A DNA stretch of 64,000 bases, taken from contig CAUEFI010000005.1 of assembly GCA_958477305.1 (NCBI GenBank), positions 62,001 through 126,000 of the forward strand. The letters are read 5' to 3'. Position numbers and translations under genes: made by a program. Position 1 is the first letter of the stretch, and every line of letters begins with the position of its first letter. Origin of the DNA: HGM12998 sp900756495 (GTDB taxonomy: Bacteria > Bacillota > Clostridia > Oscillospirales > Oscillospiraceae). The notes under the pieces were generated by a model. That model worked only from the letters and a program-made list of their open reading frames with translations, was not told the DNA's origin and made no database searches. Of the stretch, positions 25,206 to 32,737 are shown piece by piece.

Positions 25206-26235
25206 ACTGGAGCGGATTGCCCTGGCGGCAGAGGAAAAGCAGGCCTTAACGGCCCACTTGGCGGCTCGGACTGCGCACAAGACCAGGGCCTGCCGTCCCG
25301 GGAGGCTGTTCCGGATTCCGGCGGTGGCCGTGGCGGTGGTCTGTGCGCTGGTTTTGGGCGTGGGGGCTGCGGTGGTGGGGGTGCCTGTGCTGCGAGACTA
25401 CTATGGGGGCAGTCCCGGCTATGAGCAGAGCGCCGTGGAGCTGGGGGAGTCGGTGACCCAGAATGGCTGGACCATGACCCTCACCGATTGCGTGGCCGAC
25501 GACTACAATGTCTATGCAGGCATCACCCTCACCGCCCCCGAGGGGACGGTGCTGGACTGGGATGAGGGCTACCATTTTGACAAGTGGGGGAGCGTCAAAT
25601 TTCCCGGCCTGAATTTGGGGGGATCCGGTGGCTATGATCAAGTGGAAGACGGAGATCCGGAGGACAACCAGCTGTCTTTTATTCTCCGCAGCTCCTACAT
25701 TTTGGAGGAGGGGCAGCGCCTGGACGGTCAGAGTATGGAGATCACCTTTGGCGGGCTCTACCACAATATCGGCTGGAACGAGGAGGAGATGGCCTGGGAG
25801 CGGCAATATGACTGCGAGGAGACATGGAGCTTCTGTACGACGCTGTCTTCCTCCGACCATGTGATCCGCCTGGAGCCCAATTTGGAGGTGACTACCCTGG
25901 GGGTGGAGGCTGTCCTTACCCGGGTGGAGATCTCACCCATCGGCGTCTATGTCTATATTGAAGGGGATGCGCTGAAGGGCCATCACAGTTGGGTACCTAG
26001 AAATGCCCCTGACGGCTGGTACGGCTGCGTAGAATATCAGGACATTACCCTCTACACCGTGGACGGCACCGCCATCCCCATGACGGAAGGGCTGGCAGGG
26101 AGTGGGTGCAGCGGCGGCAGCGACCCCACCGAGGAGGGCTATCTCCACCTGTTCCGCCGGTTTGGTACCCTGATGGATGTGGATACCCTGGACCGCATCG
26201 AGATCTGTGGGGTCTCTCTTCTGCTGCGGCCATAG
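25183..26235 (+). CDS. Membrane anti-sigma factor with large extracellular domain (DUF4179-like)
   Basis: A 350-residue protein. A short cytosolic N-terminus (about 1-40) would hold the sigma factor. One TM helix is at about 45-67. The remaining roughly 280 residues are extracellular and beta-rich, with a NGWTMTLTDCVADDYNVYAGITLTAPEGT region like DUF4179 proteins. It probably senses an envelope signal and releases the co-encoded sigma factor. The start is the ATG inside the sigma gene. A hairpin terminator follows. Confidence 0.82.
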   Translation: MEKQYRSELERIALAAEEKQALTAHLAARTAHKTRACRPGRLFRIPAVAVAVVCALVLGVGAAVVGVPVLRDYYGGSPGYEQSAVELGESVTQNGWTMTLTDCVADDYNVYAGITLTAPEGTVLDWDEGYHFDKWGSVKFPGLNLGGSGGYDQVEDGDPEDNQLSFILRSSYILEEGQRLDGQSMEITFGGLYHNIGWNEEEMAWERQYDCEETWSFCTTLSSSDHVIRLEPNLEVTTLGVEAVLTRVEISPIGVYVYIEGDALKGHHSWVPRNAPDGWYGCVEYQDITLYTVDGTAIPMTEGLAGSGCSGGSDPTEEGYLHLFRRFGTLMDVDTLDRIEICGVSLLLRP

Positions 26236-26248
26236 CACAACAGGAAAG

Positions 26249-26282
26249 CTGCGGGGGCCATCCAACCGGACGGCCCCCGCAG
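26249..26282 (+). terminator. GC-rich hairpin after the anti-sigma gene
   Basis: An 11-bp perfect stem (26249-26259 with 26272-26282), with only a weak T-run. Confidence 0.65.
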
Positions 26283-26355
26283 TAGTGTTCAAAGCATTGG
26301 GTGCGATGAAAGAAAAATGTGGGGGCCGATCGAAAGGTGCTGCCCATACAGCCGC

Positions 26356-27462
26356 TCAACCCAGAGTGAGGTCCCCCTCTTTAATCCAACCCTTCCGGCG
26401 GAACAGACGGCCCAGCAGAGCACAGAGAACGGCAGGGAGGACGAATGAAATAAGGATAAGGCCAATCCAGTCGCCGGCGCCGGGAACGATGGCGGAGGCT
26501 CCGTTGGCAAGCGCGGTATCGCTGGGGTTGAGCCAGCCTGTCCAAACGCCCAACTGCCCGCACAGGCCGCAGGTGCCCATCCCCGAGTTGATGGGGGCGC
26601 CGTTCATCTCCAGGCCGAAGACACAGGTGGCCAGAGGACCGGTAATAGCCGAGGCGATGATGGGCGGCAGCCAGATCCGCGGGTTCTTGACGATGTTGCC
26701 CATCTGAAGCATGGAGGTACCCAGCCCTTGACTGACCAGCCCGCCCCAGCGGTTTTCCCGGAAGGACATGACGGCAAAGCCCACCATGTTTGCGCAGCAG
26801 CCTGCAACGGCGGCGCCTCCAGCCAGACCGGTGAGGCCGAAGGCGGCGCAGATGGCCGCCGAGGAGATGGGGAGCGTGAGGGCGATGCCCACCAGCACCG
26901 ACACCAGCATACCCATCCAGAAGGGCTGGAGCTTGGTGGTCTCAACAATGAGCCGGCCGAAGGCGTTGGCCACCCAGCCCAGGGGAGGCGCAATGAGCCA
27001 GGCAAGGCCAATACCGATGAGGATAGTGACGATAGGGGTGACCAGGATGTCCACCTTGGTCTCCTTGCTCACCGCCTTGCCGCACTCGGCGGCGATAATG
27101 GCCACAAAGAGAACGGCCAGCGGCCCTCCGGCTCCGCCCAGGGCGTTGCAGGCGTAACCGGCGGTTACCAGAGAGAAGAGAACCAGCGGAGGGGCCTGAA
27201 GAGCATAGCCAATGGCCACTGCCATGGCTGGACCGCTCATAAATGAGGCCAGACCGCCAATGGTATAGCCGGTGCCGTTGATGGTGATAATCTGCGCAGT
27301 TAGAAAGCCGACGCCGAACTGCGTGCCCACTGTATTGAGAATTGTGCCGATCAGCAGGGAGGCAAAGAGCCCCTGGGCCATGGCGCCCAAGGCATCAATT
27401 CCGTATCGCCTGGCGGAGATAATGATATTCTTTCGCCTTAGAAAGGACTGAAACGTTTCCAC
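26356..27462 (-). CDS. PTS IIC-like membrane protein (PTS_EIIC_2 / PfoR-type)
   Basis: A 368-residue polytopic protein with about 9-10 helices. Glycine-rich loops (NALGGAGGPLAVLF, GFAVMSFRENRWGGLVSQGLGTSMLQMGN, MNGAPINSGMGTCGLCGQLG) are typical of the PTS_EIIC_2 family, which includes the PfoR protein of Clostridium perfringens. No IIA or IIB gene adjoins it, so it may not be a classic sugar PTS. The GTG at 27462 follows GAGGGG. The promoter and the 46-bp palindrome upstream imply tight control. Confidence 0.85.
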   Translation of the reverse strand: METFQSFLRRKNIIISARRYGIDALGAMAQGLFASLLIGTILNTVGTQFGVGFLTAQIITINGTGYTIGGLASFMSGPAMAVAIGYALQAPPLVLFSLVTAGYACNALGGAGGPLAVLFVAIIAAECGKAVSKETKVDILVTPIVTILIGIGLAWLIAPPLGWVANAFGRLIVETTKLQPFWMGMLVSVLVGIALTLPISSAAICAAFGLTGLAGGAAVAGCCANMVGFAVMSFRENRWGGLVSQGLGTSMLQMGNIVKNPRIWLPPIIASAITGPLATCVFGLEMNGAPINSGMGTCGLCGQLGVWTGWLNPSDTALANGASAIVPGAGDWIGLILISFVLPAVLCALLGRLFRRKGWIKEGDLTLG

Positions 27463-27494
27463 TGGTATCCCCTCGCTCTATGTATGACAAAATA

Positions 27495-27540
27495 ATAATA
27501 GGACAACACAGGTGTCATGACACCTGTGTTGTCCTATTAT
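27495..27540. promoter_or_regulatory. Perfect 46-bp palindrome, candidate operator of the IIC gene
   Basis: Bases 27495-27517 and 27518-27540 are exact reverse complements with no loop, centred on TCATGA. Its outer edge overlaps the -10 box of the IIC promoter, and the predicted transcription start falls inside it. A bound repressor would block initiation, and the transcript would begin with a long hairpin. Confidence 0.75.
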
Positions 27541-27563
27541 ACAGCGTTTTCAAAAAATGTCAA
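27536..27563 (-). promoter_or_regulatory. Consensus sigma-A promoter of the IIC gene
   Basis: On the minus strand: perfect TTGACA (27558-27563), 16-bp spacer, perfect TATAAT (27536-27541). Confidence 0.85.
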
Positions 27564-27583
27564 CTAAAATACAAAAAAGATGG

Positions 27584-27752
27584 CTAAGGGCTTGTTTGAA
27601 ACATGTCAACAAGCCCAACCGGCAGGCCTTTTGACCGCTGGAGGGCGCAATTTTTCCTTGAAATCCGTCAGGATTCCGGCGAAAAAATTGCTTGCCAGCG
27701 GACCAGAATCCCTCGCCGCCGGGCACATCGCCAATGTTCAAACAAGCCCTAG
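27584..27752. repeat. MITE-like element of about 165 bp
   Basis: Terminal inverted repeats of 13 bp (27588-27600 and 27737-27749, GGGCTTGTTTGAA type) extend with one gap to CTA/TAG at the ends. The left end forms its own hairpin with 27608-27616, and an inner inverted repeat has GCAATTTTT and AAAAAATTGC. There is no coding frame. The right end supplies the stop codon of birA. It looks like a miniature transposon or a folded RNA element. Confidence 0.55.
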
Positions 27753-28753
27753 TCGGCATATCCAAAAAGACCGCGAACGGAGACCTCGCCGGTAAAGACG
27801 GTTTTCCGGTTGCCGTCCGGACAGCGGACGATGAGGGAGAAGGAGTCGTCCACGTCCTCAGCGAAGGCCTCATCCGATGTACCGTCCGCGCGAAGAAGGC
27901 GGCAGGGACGCCCCAGGGTGAGGCACCCGGCCCGGTAGCGCTTCAAATACTCCTCCCGGGCGGCCGGAAAGGATGCATACATATCGTCCAGGGCAGCAAG
28001 TACGGCGGCAGCCAGGATGTTGCGGGCGGGGGGCGGAGTCAGGGCCTGGGCGAGGGAGGTGGCTACTCCGCGTACTTCAGGGATAAAGTCCTCCGAGGTC
28101 TGGGATACGTTGATGCCGATTCCCACCGCCACATAGTCTACTGCGCCGCTCTCCCCCTCCAAGCCCAACTCGGTGAGGATGCCGCAGAGCTTTTTCCCAT
28201 TTAGCACCAGGTCGTTTGTCCATTTAATGCCGGGGCGGATCCCGCAGGCCGCCGCTATGCCGTCGCACACTGCTACGGCCGTCCAGGCAGTAATTTGAAA
28301 GAGCTGTTCCGGCGGGCAGTGGGGGCGCAGCAGGACACTGAGATAGAGCCCCTGCCCTGCAGGAGATTGAAAGGAGCGCCCCCGCCGCCCCTTCCCGCCG
28401 GTCTGAGTTTCTGCCAGGACGGCCAAGCCTGTAGGGGCTCCTGCGGCAGCCCGGCGCTTGACTTCCTCGTTGGTAGAGTCAACAGTATCCAGACAGACGA
28501 TCTCCCGGCCTACCAGCCGCCCAGCCAGAGAGGCAGAGATGACGCCTGCAGAAAGCCTGTCGGGACTCTTCTCCAGGACATAGCCTCGGTGGGGAGCGGA
28601 AGAAATTTGATACCCCTCTTGACGTAAGGCCTCCACGGCTTTCCAAACCGCTGCCCGGCTTACGCCCAGGGAAGAGCTCATCGTCTCTCCTGAGAGAGAA
28701 GAGCCCTTTGCGCCAACTAAAAGAGCCAGTACATTGTCCTTAAGCACCGTCAT
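27749..28753 (-). CDS. birA: Biotin operon repressor / biotin-protein ligase BirA
   Basis: A 334-residue protein. An N-terminal winged HTH (about 10-55: MSSSLGVSRAAVWKAVEALRQEGYQI) marks it as the bifunctional class. The ligase domain has DSTNEEVKRR, ETQTGGKGRRGRSFQSP (biotinyl-AMP loop), KWTNDLVLNGKKLCGILTE and VGIGINV. The C-terminal domain ends at VRGLFGYAD. It attaches biotin to carboxylase or decarboxylase subunits, and as biotinyl-AMP complex represses transport genes. ATG 28753 with GAGGGG is chosen; the spacing is short, so the start is not certain. Two BirA boxes lie just upstream. Confidence 0.93.
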   Translation of the reverse strand: MTVLKDNVLALLVGAKGSSLSGETMSSSLGVSRAAVWKAVEALRQEGYQISSAPHRGYVLEKSPDRLSAGVISASLAGRLVGREIVCLDTVDSTNEEVKRRAAAGAPTGLAVLAETQTGGKGRRGRSFQSPAGQGLYLSVLLRPHCPPEQLFQITAWTAVAVCDGIAAACGIRPGIKWTNDLVLNGKKLCGILTELGLEGESGAVDYVAVGIGINVSQTSEDFIPEVRGVATSLAQALTPPPARNILAAAVLAALDDMYASFPAAREEYLKRYRAGCLTLGRPCRLLRADGTSDEAFAEDVDDSFSLIVRCPDGNRKTVFTGEVSVRGLFGYAD

Positions 28754-28800
28754 CCACCCCTCAATTTGGATTGTTTCCATTGTAACTGTCAGTAAAAAAG

Positions 28801-28831
28801 TTGTCAACTTGTTAAAAATAGAGGTTTACAT
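28801..28831. promoter_or_regulatory. BirA operator box 1
   Basis: TTGTCAAC, 15 bp, GTTTACAT: one mismatch from the inverted TTGTNAAC-N15-GTTNACAA pattern of BirA sites. It lies on the birA side of the birA-bioY gap. Confidence 0.8.
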
Positions 28832-28844
28832 TTTTTATGATATA

Positions 28845-28875
28845 TTGTAAACTTGATATAGATTTTGGTTGACAA
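28845..28875. promoter_or_regulatory. BirA operator box 2
   Basis: TTGTAAAC, 15 bp, GTTGACAA: a full match to the BirA site pattern, ending 16 bp before the bioY start codon. Confidence 0.88.
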
Positions 28876-28891
28876 TATGGAGGGGAGCAAA

Positions 28892-29458
28892 ATGAAAACA
28901 ACATCCCGCACCAGGAACAATACAAGGATGCTGGTCCTTGCCGCGCTGTTTGCCGCTCTTACCGCTGTGGGAGCCTTTCTGAAGTTTCCGCTGGGAGCGA
29001 TGTCGGTGACGCTGCAATTCTTTTTTACCGCCCTGGCAGGGGTGCTGCTGGGACCCAAGTGGGGTATGATTTCCCAGGCGGTCTATGTGATAGTGGGGTT
29101 TGTGGGGCTCCCTATTTTTACCATGGGAGGGGGGCCGGGATATATTTTTCAGCCCTCTTTCGGGTTCCTGCTGGGGCTTATTCCGGCGGCCCTGGTCGCC
29201 GGACTGATTGCAGGGCGCAAGGGAGGACATCTCCTGTGGGTGGCGCTGGCCGGCGCCGCAGCCCTGGGGGTACTTTATCTGGTGGGGCTGCCCTATATGT
29301 ATCTCATTTTTACTGCCTACCTGGGACGGACTACCACGGTCTCCGGGCTGGTGAAGGCAGGGATGCTGGTCTACCTGCCGGGCGACGCCGTTAAAATTGT
29401 GGTGCTTTCTCTGCTGGCAAAGCCTTTAAGCCGGGCGCTCTCCCGTGCCCAGGCGTAA
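28892..29458 (+). CDS. bioY: Biotin transporter BioY
   Basis: A 188-residue polytopic S-component with six predicted helices. Family blocks are FFFTALAGVLLGPKWGMISQAVYVIVGFVGLPIFTMGGGPGYIFQPSFGFLLG and a C-terminal YLPGDAVKIVVLSLLAKPLSRAL. It binds biotin in the membrane and works with an ECF module encoded elsewhere. The ATG at 28892 follows GGAGGGGAG. Divergent from birA with two BirA boxes, so it is repressed when biotin is plentiful. No biotin synthesis genes are nearby, which suggests scavenging. Confidence 0.93.
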   Translation: MKTTSRTRNNTRMLVLAALFAALTAVGAFLKFPLGAMSVTLQFFFTALAGVLLGPKWGMISQAVYVIVGFVGLPIFTMGGGPGYIFQPSFGFLLGLIPAALVAGLIAGRKGGHLLWVALAGAAALGVLYLVGLPYMYLIFTAYLGRTTTVSGLVKAGMLVYLPGDAVKIVVLSLLAKPLSRALSRAQA

Positions 29459-29515
29459 TATCCGACCGACCTGTCCCATATATATAGTGCAAGACTATGG
29501 GAAAGGCGGGGGAAC

Positions 29516-29806
29516 ATGGCCTACGACGAAAAGAAAGTCCGCCCGGAGGCGGCCCACCATGTCATTCTGGAGGAGCGGGAGCAGCTGGCTGTCTCCGGTG
29601 TGGAGGAGGTGGAGAGCTTTGACGAAAACACCATTGTCATGTATACTTCCCGGGGCACGCTGATTGTCCGGGGGGAGAACCTGCACATCGAGAAACTGAG
29701 TCTGGACGGAGGCGATCTGAAGGTTGAGGGGGATATTGATTCCCTGACTTATGAGGATGGGAGCCGGGAGAAGGGCGGCGGATTCCTGTCCCGCCTGTTC
29801 CGCTGA
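29516..29806 (+). CDS. yabP: Sporulation protein YabP
   Basis: A 96-residue protein of the YabP/YqfC family: HVILEEREQLAVSGVEEVESFDENTIVMYTSRGTLIVRGENLHIEKLSLDGGDLKVEGDIDSLTYED. It is a sigma-E regulon protein of spore cortex formation in Bacillus. It starts a four-gene run with yabQ one base downstream. An inverted repeat of seven bases (TCCCATA with TATGGGA) lies in the leader. No sigma-E promoter could be fixed with confidence. Confidence 0.93.
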   Translation: MAYDEKKVRPEAAHHVILEEREQLAVSGVEEVESFDENTIVMYTSRGTLIVRGENLHIEKLSLDGGDLKVEGDIDSLTYEDGSREKGGGFLSRLFR

Positions 29807-29807
29807 G

Positions 29808-30527
29808 ATGGGCATCTCAATTGAGGAGCAGGCCCGCGCGCTGCTCCAGGCGGTTATCCTGGGAGGAGCGGTGGGCCTGCTCTACGATCTTTTTCGTATT
29901 TTACGCGTGCGGGTTCGGGTGCGTTTCCTGGGAGGAGTATTGGATCTTCTCTTTTGGGCGGCGGTAACGGCGGCCCTCTTTATCCACGCCGTTACTGCAC
30001 AGGGAGGAGAGGTGCGGATTTACATGGTATTGGCCGTCTTTGCCGGAGCAGGCCTCTACTTTTTCTTTTTAAGCCGGGGAGTTCTGAAGATTGGCTACCT
30101 GATTGCAGACTTTTTGGGTGTTTTGTGGCACATGGCTACGTTTCCGGCACGTGGTGTGTTTGCACTATGCAAAAAAATCGGAAAAAACGCAAAAAAATCC
30201 TTCCATTATCGTAGAAAGTGGTATAATATAAAGCTGATACCCGGAGAAATGGACGAGACGGTCCGCCGGAAAAAAACCAGGCAGGGAGGTGGCGCATCCC
30301 ATGAGAACCAAAAGGGCGGGATTTCTGACCAAGATCGTAGTGTTGGCGCTGCTGATCGCGGCCGCTACCGGACTGCTGAACATGCGGGGACAGATTCAGC
30401 GGGCTCAGTCCGACCGGGACGATCTGGCAGCTCAAGTGGCGGCGCAGACACAGGTGAACGCCGACTTGGCCGACGCCGTGGAAAACAGCGGCGACCCCGA
30501 GCGGCAGGCCGACATCGCCCGGAATAA
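29808..30527 (+). CDS. yabQ: Sporulation protein YabQ with overlapping C-terminal extension
   Basis: A 239-residue frame. About 1-120 is a clear YabQ membrane protein (SIEEQARALLQAVILGGAVGLLYDLFRILR, then four hydrophobic segments). A basic tail FHYRRKWYNIKL follows. After that the frame has no stop and runs 227 nt into the divIC gene in another frame, adding about 75 residues rich in R, G and S that look like shadow coding. The functional protein may end by a true late stop, or a stop was lost. YabQ is a mother-cell membrane protein needed for cortex formation. Confidence 0.82.
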   Translation: MGISIEEQARALLQAVILGGAVGLLYDLFRILRVRVRVRFLGGVLDLLFWAAVTAALFIHAVTAQGGEVRIYMVLAVFAGAGLYFFFLSRGVLKIGYLIADFLGVLWHMATFPARGVFALCKKIGKNAKKSFHYRRKWYNIKLIPGEMDETVRRKKTRQGGGASHENQKGGISDQDRSVGAADRGRYRTAEHAGTDSAGSVRPGRSGSSSGGADTGERRLGRRRGKQRRPRAAGRHRPE

Positions 30528-30576
30528 GCTTGGACTGGTGGAGCCGGGGGAGCAGGTCATCTATTTCACCGATTAG
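30301..30576 (+). CDS. divIC: Septum formation initiator, DivIC/FtsB family
   Basis: A 91-residue bitopic protein. A short basic N-terminus, one TM helix (about 7-24), a coiled coil (about 27-60) and the family signature DIARNKLGLVEPGEQVIYF at the end. It joins FtsL and DivIB in the divisome. The ATG at 30301 follows GGGAGG; a GTG at 30289 touches the Shine-Dalgarno and is less likely. Confidence 0.9.
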   Translation: MRTKRAGFLTKIVVLALLIAAATGLLNMRGQIQRAQSDRDDLAAQVAAQTQVNADLADAVENSGDPERQADIARNKLGLVEPGEQVIYFTD

Positions 30577-30636
30577 ACACAAAGGCGCGGCGTGTGTACG
30601 GAAACCCAAAATTGCAAGGAGGATATTGGGGTCAAT

Positions 30637-31071
30637 ATGGAGTTTGGTGTTGGTTCGGTTCTGGAAGGAAAAGTCACAGGTATTACAAAGTTCGGTGCGT
30701 TTGTGGGCCTGCCCGAGGGGAAATCGGGCTTGGTGCATATCTCCGAAATCGCCTATTCCTACGTCAACGACGTAAAGGAGCATTTGAAGGAAGGGCAGGA
30801 GGTTAAGGTCAAGGTCATTGGCATTGACGAAAGCGGCCGGATCAACCTCTCCATAAAAAAGGCCATGGATCCTCCGCCCCGCCCTGCGGGACAGGGAAGG
30901 GCGATGGGAGGCAGCCGCCCCGGCAGCTTTGGCGGCGTCCGGAAGGCGGCCACAGCAGAGCCGGCTACGTTCGAAGACCGGCTCAAGCAGTTTATGGCTT
31001 CGTCGGACAGCAAACTGTCTGAGCTGCGCCAGTCAGAACGCCGCAGTTCCCGGCGGGGCGGACGAAAATAA
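30637..31071 (+). CDS. yabR: S1-domain RNA-binding protein YabR
   Basis: A 144-residue protein. An S1 domain fills about 1-72 (VGSVLEGKVTGITKFGAFVGLPEGKSGLVHISEIAYSYVNDVKEHLKEGQEVKVKVIGIDESGRINLSIKKA). A low-complexity Pro/Gly/Arg tail and a basic end (RRSSRRGGRK) follow. Relatives bind RNA or the ribosome. The start is the ATG with GGGG and AAGGAGG upstream. Last gene of the yabP run, followed by a terminator. Confidence 0.9.
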   Translation: MEFGVGSVLEGKVTGITKFGAFVGLPEGKSGLVHISEIAYSYVNDVKEHLKEGQEVKVKVIGIDESGRINLSIKKAMDPPPRPAGQGRAMGGSRPGSFGGVRKAATAEPATFEDRLKQFMASSDSKLSELRQSERRSSRRGGRK

Positions 31072-31077
31072 AGACAT

Positions 31078-31115
31078 AAAAAGGTGCGCATGGTTCTGCC
31101 CATGCGCACCTTTTT
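31078..31115. terminator. Two-way terminator at the junction of the split yab cluster
   Basis: A stem of about 16 bp (31078-31093 with 31099-31115) has A and T runs at either end. It separates yabR (+) from rqcP/yabO (-). Confidence 0.9.
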
Positions 31116-31150
31116 CATTTTATGGGGGCGCACTGAATTGACAGGGCGGT

Positions 31151-31393
31151 TCAAGAGAGCTCCTGATACATGGCGGGAGCGTCTGACTTCCCGGCATGTT
31201 CGGCTACCGCCAGTACCTCTACCCGGACTGTGCGCGCACCGAAATGAAGCTCCAGTATGTCGCCTGCCTTTACGTCATAGCTGGCCTTCACCGGCCGGCC
31301 ATTTGCAGTGACACGTCCGCCATCGCAGGCCTCGTTGGCCACAGTGCGGCGCTTAATCAGGCGGGAGACCTTCAGCCATTTATCCAATCTCAT
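31151..31393 (-). CDS. rqcP: S4-domain ribosome quality-control protein RqcP (YabO)
   Basis: An 80-residue S4 RNA-binding protein: MRLDKWLKVSRLIKRRTVANEACDGGRVTANGRPVKASYDVKAGDILELHFGARTVRVEVL. In Bacillus, RqcP acts with RqcH on stalled 50S subunits to drive alanine tailing. The ATG at 31393 is chosen for AAAGGA upstream and family length. It follows hup on the same strand. Confidence 0.92.
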   Translation of the reverse strand: MRLDKWLKVSRLIKRRTVANEACDGGRVTANGRPVKASYDVKAGDILELHFGARTVRVEVLAVAEHAGKSDAPAMYQELS

Positions 31394-31514
31394 ATCTCGT
31401 AAGTTCCTTTCCAGGCCAGGCAGCACCGCGGCAAGTGAAAACCGAAGAGAGCCGGCCGCGTACAGCATGTGGGCAAGTTTTATTTATTTTACATATACCC
31501 ATACAGACACGAAC

Positions 31515-31544
31515 GCGGCCCTGGGCTTGTCCCCAGGACCGCGT
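31515..31544 (-). terminator. Hairpin between hup and rqcP
   Basis: 12-nt arms (31515-31526 with 31533-31544), one internal mismatch, downstream of hup; weak T content. It probably gives partial termination so that hup is made in excess of rqcP. Confidence 0.5.
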
Positions 31545-31556
31545 CAGAGATTCTGA

Positions 31557-31832
31557 TTATTTCGCGACAACGTCCTTCAAGGCCTTGCCAGGCTTGAAGA
31601 CGGGGACCTTGGAGGCGGGGATCTTGATGCTCTCCTTTGTCTTGGGGTTGCGGCCAATACGCTCGGCACGGCTCTTGACCTCGAAAGCGCCAAAGCCCAC
31701 CAGCTGGACCTTGTCCCCCTCGGCCAAGCAGGCAGAAATAACGTCGATGGCGGCGTTGATGGCGGCCTCGGTATCCTTCTTGGACAGGCCGGCCTTGTCG
31801 GCAACGGCGTTGATCAGTTCGGCTTTATTCAT
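31557..31832 (-). CDS. hup: HU-family DNA-binding protein
   Basis: A 91-residue histone-like protein: MNKAELINAVADKAGLSKKDTEAAINAAIDVI, the GFGAFEVKSRAERIGRNPKTKESIKIPASKVPVFKPGKALKD arm region. It bends DNA non-specifically as a dimer. GGAGGAG stands before the ATG. It sits between mazG and rqcP, as in many Clostridia. Confidence 0.96.
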   Translation of the reverse strand: MNKAELINAVADKAGLSKKDTEAAINAAIDVISACLAEGDKVQLVGFGAFEVKSRAERIGRNPKTKESIKIPASKVPVFKPGKALKDVVAK

Positions 31833-31911
31833 GTTATGACTCCTCCTAAAAAATATACATGGTTTCGCGGCAGAGACACCGCCGCATATAACTTAATAAG
31901 CGTCACCGCTT

Positions 31912-32700
31912 CTAAGTTCGTTTGGCCTCTTCCCAAAGCTTGTCCAGTTCTGCGAGATTCATGTCCTCCATGCGCCGGCCGCCTTGCGAGGCAGCCTGCT
32001 CTACCAGTGAAAAGCGGGAGATAAATTTATCGGTGGCGGCATGAAGAGACGTCTCCGGGTCGGCCTTGAGGAACCGGGCGACGTTGACGGCGGAAAAGAG
32101 CAGATCCCCCAGTTCTTCCTCCACATTGGTTCCCTGATCCACGGCCTCCTTCAGTTCGGAGATCTCCTCAGAGAGCTTGTCCAGAGCGCCATGGATATTG
32201 GGCCAGTCAAACCCGGCCTTTTTCGCCTTTTTTTGCACCTTTTCAGCCCGCCACAGGGCGGGCAGCGAGCGGGCCACAGCGGAGAGCGCATCTGTATTGG
32301 TTGACTGACCCTTCTCCTTCCGCTTGAGATCCTCCCAGTTGCGCAGGACCTCGCCTGTACCCGATACCGCTACATCCCCAAAGACATGGGGATGGCGGTA
32401 GATAAGCTTCTTGCAGATTCCGTCGGCAACGCCGTCCAGATTGAAGCTTCCGGCTTCGCTCTCCATTTGGGCATGGAGGACAACCTGGAGCAGCACATCT
32501 CCAAGTTCCTCCTTCAGATGCTCGGGACTGCCCTCGTCAATGGCCTCCACAGCCTCATAGGTCTCCTCCAGAAAATTGCGGCGAATGGAGGTATGCGTCT
32601 GTTCGGCATCCCATGGGCAGCCGCCGGGAGCGCGGAGGATGCGGACGATTTCCACCAGATCCGCTATACCGTATGAATTCCGATATTGAAAATCTACCAT
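31912..32700 (-). CDS. mazG: Nucleoside triphosphate pyrophosphohydrolase MazG
   Basis: A 262-residue protein with two MazG repeats: first GGCPWDAEQTHTSIRRNFLEETYEAVEAID with EELGDVLLQVVLHAQ (EExxE/ExxD metal sites), second EEISELKEAVDQ with EELGDLLFSAVNVARFL. It lacks the N-terminal methylase domain that Bacillus YabN carries. It hydrolyses NTPs and dNTPs to monophosphates, a housecleaning role. It lies upstream of hup. Confidence 0.93.
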   Translation of the reverse strand: MVDFQYRNSYGIADLVEIVRILRAPGGCPWDAEQTHTSIRRNFLEETYEAVEAIDEGSPEHLKEELGDVLLQVVLHAQMESEAGSFNLDGVADGICKKLIYRHPHVFGDVAVSGTGEVLRNWEDLKRKEKGQSTNTDALSAVARSLPALWRAEKVQKKAKKAGFDWPNIHGALDKLSEEISELKEAVDQGTNVEEELGDLLFSAVNVARFLKADPETSLHAATDKFISRFSLVEQAASQGGRRMEDMNLAELDKLWEEAKRT

Positions 32701-32737
32701 ATTTCAAAGCCCCCTGCAAGCTATATTTGAGAAATAA

